64,000 nucleotides of DNA, from contig OX637289.1 of NCBI GenBank assembly GCA_951799445.1, positions 28,830,245 through 28,894,244 of the forward strand, in the 5' to 3' direction. A program made the translations under genes and the position numbers. The notes beneath the pieces were generated by a model. The model was not told where the DNA came from, did not search any database, and was given only the letters and a program-made list of their open reading frames with translations. Below, piece by piece: positions 56,610-64,000 of this stretch (the first letter of the stretch is position 1; each line of letters begins with the position of its first letter). The stretch is from Pseudisothecium myosuroides. Its lineage: Eukaryota > Streptophyta > Bryopsida > Hypnales > Lembophyllaceae.

Positions 56610-57960
56610 CACTACAAGAAAATGGCCACATATGTGACTTTGAAAGAATGACTTCTTGTCCGGAATGACTAAAGAATGACTCGGGCTCCCTAATTGCACC
56701 AACGGTGGATGCTCTACAGCATCTGAGTTGTGCTGCAGTCGCTAGCGTGACTTTGGGATGAGGAGTTTACAATGTCCAAGCTTCATCTACAAGTTTTCGT
56801 TGACTGCATTGTCAAACTTCCGATGTGGAGTCTATCAATCGAAACAGAGTAAACCGCAGTCACATGTAGTGATTGCATGACACTTCATGGCGACTGCGGA
56901 ATGACTTCTACGTCATTGCAATTGAGTCATTTGAAGTCATTTGTGAGCGCAATAGAATGTGATGGAAAGAAAAAACCTTCTTCTTTCCGGGACATTTTCT
57001 GTTATCTTTTTCACTTCTTCATTTAATTTTTTTTTTAATATTTGTTTTCCCTTCTCCTCTTTTGTGTCCTTTTTTATTGTTCACTTATCAATTTCATAAA
57101 TTATAGTTTTCTTTTACTTATTTTTAGAAGAAAAAATTATTTCTCTCTTTCTTGTATTTTTTAAATTTAATTTAAATTTTTTGTTTTTTATGTCTTGTAT
57201 TTTTTTCTTAAATTTTCCTTCTTCTCCTTGCATCTCAATTCATTTTTTAATCTTTCTAGATTCTCTAATCTTTGTTTATCTTTTACATTTTTTTACCTTC
57301 CTAATTCCTCTACTCTTTCTTTATTTTTTTTATCCTTCTAATTTTATCTACTCTTTATTTATATTTATATTTTTTTCTTTGGGAATTGGGATTGAATGAT
57401 TTGAAGTCATCTATTTGAGCTTCAAAAAATGATGCATACCAAAAGGTTTTTTCCTTCTCTGTCATTTTTCGTTATCTTTTTTATTTCTTGTTCATTCAAT
57501 TTTTAAAATTTATTTTATCTTATCATCTCTTTTTTTTCCCTTCTCCCCTTCTATGTGTTGTTCATTTTTTTAATTTTCTTCTTATCAATTTCATTTGCTA
57601 TCATTTCCTAATTTTTTTTTTTGAAATCAAGAAAATTCACTTCAGGATTCATTTATACTTCTACCAAGGTAGCAGCTATGATTTCGGTCTACTTGCATTG
57701 GTAACTTCACAATACTTCCAAACATTTTTTATGATTCAGAATGGATATTCTTGAAGTTCCACCTTAAAAGCTGGAAGGTATTCTCAGGGTCCCAAAGGCT
57801 AGAAGGTATTCTCATTAAGTCTCGTTTCCCTCTTATATAGACATTAATGTTGCCTCTCTAGTGCCACTCTAGAATGATTATGTGAGATTGCAGAATGACT
57901 TCTTGGGACTGCAAAATGAGTTGAAAATGTCTTGGACTATTGTGCAACTATTCTGTTACT
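56610..57960. mobile_element. CACTA element, left end clear, right end uncertain
   Basis: Begins CACTACAAGAAAATGG. The first 90 bp match the complement of 3815-3906 (right end of the CACTA element at 2856), including 'ccacatatgtgac' and 'gaatgacttcttgtccgg'. A T-rich interior contains two related halves (56930-57120 and 57395-57560). The last 'gaatgacttc' words are near 57900, and no TAGTG terminus with duplication was found, so the end is approximate. Confidence 0.55.
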
Positions 57961-58069
57961 GCTTTGGCGCAATGCGCATTGTGATGCATTGTGCAATTTC
58001 ATAACATCTTGCATATTTTTCATTACACTTCCTCTAGATTTGTAGCACATTTTTATGTATGCCATATAC

Positions 58070-58400
58070 AATGAGTATGGACATATAAATTCAAAAAGGA
58101 TGTTAGAAAATGTCAAAAAATATATATCTTTTCCAATCCCATTCTCAAATTTGTTTGTAACTTTTGATTTGAGGCTTTAAATCTAAAAAGGATTTTTGGA
58201 GATGAAAGTGAGATTGATTTTTCCAACTTTTTTAAGTTCAAAGTTTTTTGAAAAAGATTCATCTACTATGCCTAAATGAGGTCTGTAATATTACTTGTAA
58301 TACAACTCCTGTGTTTTATATATCCCACATGGTTTGTCTTGCTTCTTACCACCCCACTTGTATAAAAGGCTTGTCATTTCATCTCTTTATATTCATACAC
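58070..58400 (+). repeat. Single arm of the foldback family with its downstream flank
   Basis: 58090-58300 matches the right arm of 30568-30961, and 58310-58400 matches 30985-31075 ('tatcccacatgg', then a TATAAA-like box). Only one arm is present, so this copy lost or never had the inverted half. Confidence 0.55.
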
Positions 58401-59283
58401 TAAGTGACCTTTGTGAGTGTTTCTAACTCCACCCTTGAGTCAGAAAGTTACACACGGGCTCTAGTGGCTGTTTTGTTGGAGATTTACTCCTAATTGGGTG
58501 TTCCTAAGTAAGTGTTCGCCTTCCAAGCAATGGACACTTTTTGTGATTGATAATCCTGTAAAATTCCACTAATTCTAAGAAAAACTATTGATTAACTAGT
58601 TAAAATGTTATGGTTAGGTAAAAAAAAGAGCAACAGAAAACAAAATCTAATCTAACTAAAATTGTATCTAAGTAGCCTTTTTAAATGTAATTTTTCCTTC
58701 CCAGAATGGTAAAGAAAACTAGATTTCAAGATTCCTATTAAAAGTTACCACGGGGAAAGTTTAGCCCCTTACTTGCGCTAACTTTCATCCACTAATCTAA
58801 AATAGTTAATCAACTCAAGGTAATTCTAAATTTTAAGGTTAAGTTATTAGTGCTCTTAAGTTATGAATTCTTAAGTTTAATCGGAATTTTGACCTAATTG
58901 GATGTTTTTCATCCGAAATTGGTCTCAGATTTCATCCAACCTTTTATCCTTCAAAAATAAAGTATTTTCAAAAGTAAAAAGGGATTTTGGAATCTTTATA
59001 GATTCCTTATTTGATTCCTATCTAAAAAGATTCCTTAAAGATTCCTTTGGATAAAAATCTTAAATTATTATCCAACTGTGTGGTTATGGTTAATTATTAG
59101 TAATTTCGTTATTGGGTTAAATTTTAAGTATGATTTGGTTTTATAACCTCTAGATTACTTATTAGGTTTTTAATCTAACTTAAATTCTAAATTCTAATCT
59201 AAAAACTAACTTCTAATAGCAAAGATTCTAACTTCAATTTGAAAACAAAAACAAAGCAAAAGAAAAGGGTAAAATTAACATAC

Positions 59284-59364
59284 CTCTGTGGCCATCGTGG
59301 CCATCGTCCCGTCATCGCAGATCACTAACATAATGGACTCCAAATAACCGTCGTCCTCCATCAT
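59284..59364 (-). other. Short first-exon-like frame of XY copy 2
   Basis: ATG at 59364-59362 opens 27 codons (MMEDDGYLESIMLVICDD ... ATE) ending GAG|GTATGT, a strong phase-0 donor. The early acidic ED-xx-Y start resembles the frame at 47516-47575. Product unknown. Confidence 0.35.
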
Positions 59365-59369
59365 GTATG

Positions 59370-60380
59370 CTTCTTCTACTGGATGAGAGTTTGGTGTCAA
59401 AATGTGTGGAAATCTCTTTCCTACATCCTCTTTGGCTAATTTCCTACGATTAAAAGGGTTAGTGTAAGTTTTTAACTTAATTCCTTTGAGTTTAGGAATT
59501 TACGTTAAATTCTAATGGTTTTTAGTGTTTTTTTTTTAAATAACTCTTTGAATTAAAATAAACTTCAAGGCCCTATTTCCAACCACCTTGAATATTTGTT
59601 TTAATTAAGAATGAATTTAGAAGATTAATATCTTCCAATTTAATAATATTCCAATGAGTAGTCAATTTTATTTGTTATTCATTAGTTTATTATTTTGCTT
59701 GGATTAATCTATTGTTTTTGTTGACTTTTTGTCTTTTCCTATTTGGCTTATAAGGCCAATAAAACAAAACCCAAGTCAACAAGACCAACTAATTCCTTCC
59801 AAAAATACTAATTGATAGAAAAAAACAAATTCTTCAATAGTAAAATGAATAAAACTGTAGAACTATTCCAAATGAATTGTAGATGAATAGTAAAGAAAGA
59901 ATAAAAACAAAAAACAATTTGTCTTGAATGAATAGTAGATGAATAGTAACGGAATAAAAACCAAAACAAATCTAAAATGAATAGTAAAAGCACAATAAAA
60001 CAAAACAAAATGAATAAAAAACCGCGCCAAATCCAAAATGAATAGTGAAAAACAAAACAACAAGCACAGGTGAATAGTTAGATTCTCTAGAAAAAATTAG
60101 TTGTTTAATCTAATTCATTCCCAAGCTGCCACTTCGTCTTCTTTAAGTGTTTTCCGCTTCAAGTTTGTTTGTCATTTGGAAAAGCTATGGAGTTTGAGAG
60201 TTGTGGATGTGCGTATTGTAAATGAGGTTGAAATTTAAGTTGTGTCAAACCAAGGTTTTAGAGGAAAAAATCAAAAGTGGGTTGGTGTGGCGAACAACGG
60301 CCTAACTATTTGATTTTTGATTTTTGTCAATGAGGTTTCTCAAAGTTTGTGTGAGTTTCCCCAAAGCAAATTAGATTTTC
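59370..60380. other. Leader part of XY copy 2
   Basis: AT-rich. 59820-60070 has repeated 'aatgaatagta' words, a degenerate short tandem. The T-rich minus-strand frames over this array are artefacts of it. Confidence 0.45.
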
Positions 60381-60384
60381 CAAA

Positions 60385-60545
60385 GTCTCTGGACTCCCTG
60401 GACTCCTGGGGCACTCCCCTTGCGACCCCCAGACTTTCCCCAGCGACCTCCTGGACTTCCTCTAGCGACCCCAGACTCCCCTTGCGACCACCCGGACCTC
60501 CCTAGGGCCCCCGGCTACTGACACGTGGCGGCTCTCGGGCTGCCC
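60385..60545. repeat. GC-rich island with minisatellite
   Basis: About 160 bp of strongly GC-rich sequence with a degenerate 20-25-bp unit around 'gcgacc(c)ccagactcccc' repeated about five times. It contrasts sharply with the AT-rich surroundings, like the island at 20475-20760 but with a different unit. Confidence 0.75.
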
Positions 60546-60681
60546 TCTCCTTGAGCCTCCTCTGGTCCTTCGACTGAACACTCTAGTTTCTCTGGTTCTG
60601 GTTCTGGTTTTTACGAAACTAAACTGGTTCTAATGAAACTGAACTAATTGAAATTAACTAAATCTCACTAGCTAATTAGAG

Positions 60682-61020
60682 GTTTTTGGGACAACAAAAC
60701 AAAGCAAAACTAAACTAAATGTTAAACTAACAACTAAAGATTTTGGAGAATTTTCTAAAATAGAGCAACTAAACTAAATGAAAGTTTTTTTTAGGATTTT
60801 TGGGGATAACAAGATAAAGCAAGACTAAACTAAATGTTAAACTAACAACTAAAGGTTTTGGAGAATTTTCTAATTAGAACTAAACTAAATGGAAGGTTTC
60901 TTAAGATTTTTGGGGATAACAAGACAAAGCAAAACTAAACTACATGTGTTTTTGAGGTTTTTGGGATAACAAGTCAAACAAAACTAAAATAAAGGCTAAA
61001 CTAACAACTAAAGGTTTGGA
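60682..61020. repeat. Minisatellite, about 110-115-bp unit, three copies
   Basis: Each unit contains 'tttttggg(g)ataacaag', 'aaagcaa(a/g)actaaacta' and 'ctaacaactaaaggttttgg'. Units start near 60682, 60790 and 60905, and the last is partial. It lies in the leader of XY copy 2. Confidence 0.8.
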
Positions 61021-62790
61021 GAATTTGGCAATGGAAGCAAAACAAACAAAGTGATCAAACTCCGGCGGAAGAAAGGGAACCACTGGGCATGAGTTCTTGG
61101 CTTAAGTAGCCAATATGCTGGGGGGTTTTCCCAATTATTCCTTCAAGTGTTCAAGGTAAATTATCTTATGGTCAAAGCTTTGCCGTGCGGGAGCAACCCC
61201 AGGCTAAACTCGTAAATTATAGTTCCAAGTGGCTTGTAGGAATGTCTTAATTCTTAAAGGAGGTACACATGAAAGTGTTTAAACCGAACATTAAGGACTA
61301 AAATAATTTCCAAGGTATCAGATGTTTTTAATTCCTAATTGAGGTACACATGACAATGTTTAAACCAAAAATTAGGGATCAAGTCAAACCAAACTTTGTT
61401 ATACAACGAAGTTTGGTCAATGGTTTGAGTGTTAGAATCTTTTGGTAAAGACTAGCTTCACCGCTTTAAGAATTCTAGCTCAATAGTTGTTGCAAAACAC
61501 GAAATTAGTACGTAACCAAGGTATGCAAGTTTTGGGGGATGAAACCTCCCAAAAGTGTGGTTTAGTGTGGTTGTGAAGGTTGAAAGGAAACCCCAAGTCC
61601 TTAAACCAAATCTTCCACTATAAGAAAGCAAAGAAAATGATAATGAGCAAAGATGGCCAAAATTTGGCCTAGCTAGTTGCTTCCGACAAAGTCAGTAAGC
61701 AACTGGAACAAAAAAAAAAGAATCTGTACTCCGACAAAGTGTCGGTAGGCATCTATTGAAAAATGGGGTATGAGAAACTTTGCGGGGAGGCCTTATAAAC
61801 TCTCTAGAAGGCCCCACCACTTAGTTTACCATGAGATATTTGGTCTTCTTACTCAAAAACTAACCTAAACTAAATTCCAAACTACCCTAAGATATTTCCT
61901 AAATAATCTTTGTTTAGTTTTTAGAATTTTCTAGAACAAACCTTAATTAGAAAGGAAATCTTGTCCAAAATAAAATCTAAGATTTTTCCAAAGATTTTTA
62001 GGAAATTAACTATTTTGACTTTGAGATATTTTGCAAACAACCCTAGGATATTTCCAAGTATCCTTAGTTTAATCTAAATTGGCTTTTAAAGAAAAAATTT
62101 GAAATCTTAACTAAATTCAATCTTCGACTTTCACCAAGATATTTTGTCAATTAACCTTGAATTATCGCTAATTACTCTAAAAAAGTCAAACTTACGGCTG
62201 AACTCTTCCTATCTCCTTGAAAACAACTCCAAATTGAAAACCGATTGCGCCATTGCGTTCAGAAGACCCCAATTAGTCTTGAAAACCCCCTTCGCCCCAC
62301 TTCCAGGCTGTAAATACTCGTAAAAACCACTAACAGTAACTTCAAAGAAAAGTCAAAATCCCAATTAATGGAATTTGAATTTCCCGAGAAAATTGAGTGG
62401 CTAGGGTTGCCTAGAAGGTTCGTAAGAGTAAGAAAACATTCCTTGTTTGCGACATTCGGACATCGCCAGCTCCTGGTTCGTCGGTCAACCCGCCGCCATG
62501 TTGTAAATTCTTAAATTCGATGTCGTTGTCGATTCTAGTACTTCTGACTATTGGAAAGCCCTCAAACTCAAATGGTTGCTTATTTTATATATAAAACTCT
62601 AATCTAATTTTTAGTGAGATTTTACCGCACTCTGGGTAGTTTCTATGAATTTACCATCAGTTTCAAAGGCGGTTGACTTCTCATGGAGTCATCGTGGAGT
62701 TTTGTAAAATCTCGAAACTTTTGGGCAATCTTCTACGAAGTGTCCAAAAACTAAGGGCAAAACCAAACCTCCCATAAGGATGCTAAATTT

Positions 62791-63564
62791 AGCAATTCCT
62801 TAATAATTTCCGCCCGAGGGGGAAATTAATCTGGTACCGGGGTTTGTTGTGGATGATTAGTTCCGTTGTTGACCTCTTGGCATGCTTTTTACCCTAAAAT
62901 CACCTTTTTATAAGCTCCAATCACCTCGTCCTTCTTCTACTTTGCATTTTGGTTCGTATTCTTCAACATTTGTAGGTTTTCACATAACTAGTCCAAATTT
63001 TACATGAATTGGATCTAGATACTTCTAAACCTGAACATGGACTCTTATGATTCAGCCAGGCTGTCACATGTACTCACATGTCGAGTTTTACACGGACAGG
63101 ACACTGAAACTAGCTAATTCTCACATCCTCACATCTCTCTAAAACGTAAATATGGACTCTAAGACACTAAACTAAAACCTAAACATAGAAAAGCAGAGTA
63201 TTTTGTGCTTTGCATGATTTTAGGAAGATTCCTCACTAATCAGGTAGGGACTTCTACCAAACTCCTCTCAACTACTAATTCCTGCTATTTTGTATGAATT
63301 AATACTAAAAACTAACAATAAATCGCGAAAAATAAACCCAGAGCTCTAAGTGCTAACTTGAGGGCTCACAACCTTGGAAGTCAATTGACACATATGTCAA
63401 TTACAATGCATGGTGTATAATGTATGGTGTACTTTGTATTGTATATGGTGTATAATTGTGGTGTATCGTTGTGGAACTTTGAATGTAATCACATTTGAAT
63501 GCAAAATGTCTATTCCCTGTGCAATTTTCATTACACTCCTTTTAGTACATATTGTTGCATTTTG
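62791..63564. other. Unassigned interval
   Basis: No gene. 63400-63475 is a degenerate 'ggtgtata' simple repeat. 63510-63560 ('gtgcaattttcattacac') resembles 57990-58040, both ahead of or near CACTA-related sequence. Confidence 0.4.
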
Positions 63565-63608
63565 AAAATGATATAAAAATGATATAAAAATGATATAAAA
63601 ATGATATT
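63565..63608. repeat. 11-bp tandem repeat, four copies
   Basis: Unit 'aaaatgatata', four consecutive copies, the last ending in 'tt'. Confidence 0.95.
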
Positions 63609-63654
63609 CCATGCCCTTGGGAAGTGATCTAAATCCTTAATTTATGTAACTTCA

Positions 63655-64000
63655 GAATAACTATGGAATGACATGGCACATGGCAACATCAGATTGGTGC
63701 AAAAACTCCATCACAACTTCTAAATGACTCTCGATGTGGCGGTCCACGCCACATGTATAATGGGTCAGTCGTGACTTCAAAATGACTTCGCAATGATTGG
63801 ACACGTGGACAGACACGTTAGACGCAAAGGATAAGCACTTTCCACATGTCAACACAAGAGACATTTCCTTAACCCAAACTTTCTTTATTACTTGGACAGA
63901 AACTATGTCTCATCCATCTATACATCTAAAGCAAACTTCATTGGTGACTAGTGTAGCCTTGTGCTGTTGCCACACCCAAAACAAAAGTAAAAGTCATTTT
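63655..64000. mobile_element. CACTA element of the 2856 family, truncated by the window end
   Basis: Inverted relative to 2856-3906: the complement of 63780-63930 matches about 2990-3130 ('gtttaaagaaatgtct', 'catgtggaaa'). The window stops at 'aaagtcatttt', which corresponds to the last few tens of bases before the terminus in the other copy. The left limit is approximate. Confidence 0.6.

Larger units (their letters stand above)
58500..62790 (-). repeat. XY repeat copy 2 (uninterrupted)
   Basis: Read on the minus strand: X block (62760-61800), TATA-like TTATAAGG near 61795, tandem and 'aaagctttg' words (61200-61000), a 115-bp minisatellite (60682-61020), 'ctagtttctctggttctgg' repeats, a GC-rich block (60540-60385), the short exon (59364-59284), and a degenerate tract ending with 'tccattgcttggaagg' near 58535. 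The order and total length (4.3 kb) agree with copy 1. Confidence 0.55.

Noticed and set aside
56451..56702. 83-codon minus-strand frame
   Set aside because: It reads through the antisense of the SINE and the CACTA end and is not a gene.
57000..57660. Long T-rich frames resembling membrane proteins (Phe/Leu/Ile-rich)
   Set aside because: They are translations of low-complexity pyrimidine-rich sequence inside a CACTA-related element.

Overview
The window looks like gene-poor, repeat-filled nuclear DNA from a plant-lineage (streptophyte) eukaryote. It is AT-rich, contains no intact host gene that I can recognise, and is packed with nested transposons. Several signs point to a plant: CACTA-type ends, a tRNA-derived SINE, Ty3/Gypsy and Copia remnants, and a broken intron-containing piece of IMPL1, the plant inositol-monophosphatase-like gene. 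A species cannot be read from the sequence. The gag/protease style of the Gypsy element reminds me of early land plants, but that is a weak inference.

Region by region. 0-11.6 kb holds a 0.9-kb element with TTAA target duplications, a 146-bp CACTA-type hairpin, a 1.05-kb CACTA element (2856-3906), a short element flanked by CTAA duplications (7857-8447), and a solo Copia-type LTR copy (8690-10311). 11.7-21.0 kb can be read as one 9.2-kb TTAA-flanked composite. It contains an apparently complete pogo/Tigger transposon (12729-16136) with an intact 791-codon transposase, the only convincing full-length coding sequence here. It also contains another TTAA element inserted exactly at the Tigger border, a pair of 130-bp direct repeats, the captured IMPL1 fragment and a GC-rich minisatellite. 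21-37 kb holds direct-repeat pairs, degenerate retroelement reading frames on the minus strand, a non-autonomous LTR element (27865-29948), a 390-bp foldback and a tiny Emigrant-like pogo MITE.

37.9-49.4 kb is one copy of a large repeat family, here called XY, that I cannot assign to a known class. It consists of a TATA promoter, a tandem-repeat leader, a short exon ending in GAG|GTA, and a long degenerate intron-like tract. This copy is interrupted by a 363-bp perfect foldback, which is itself interrupted by a 6.7-kb Ty3/Gypsy retrotransposon on the minus strand (LTRs 39783-40157 and 46091-46463, target duplication ACGG). The retrotransposon has nearly identical LTRs but a coding region with seven in-frame stops and three frameshifts. 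49-64 kb has an inverted X copy, a Copia 3' end with its LTR, a 259-bp TA-flanked MITE, more TTAA elements, a second foldback family copy, a SINE abutting a CACTA end, a second full XY copy on the minus strand (58500-62790), and a CACTA copy running off the window end.

The biology visible here is almost entirely element-in-element insertion. Nesting gives a relative order: XY repeat, then foldback, then Gypsy; and TTAA composite and Tigger, then TTAA element D. The strongest candidates for something undescribed are the TTAA family with its possible gene-capturing composite, and the XY family with its repeated promoter-exon-intron layout.
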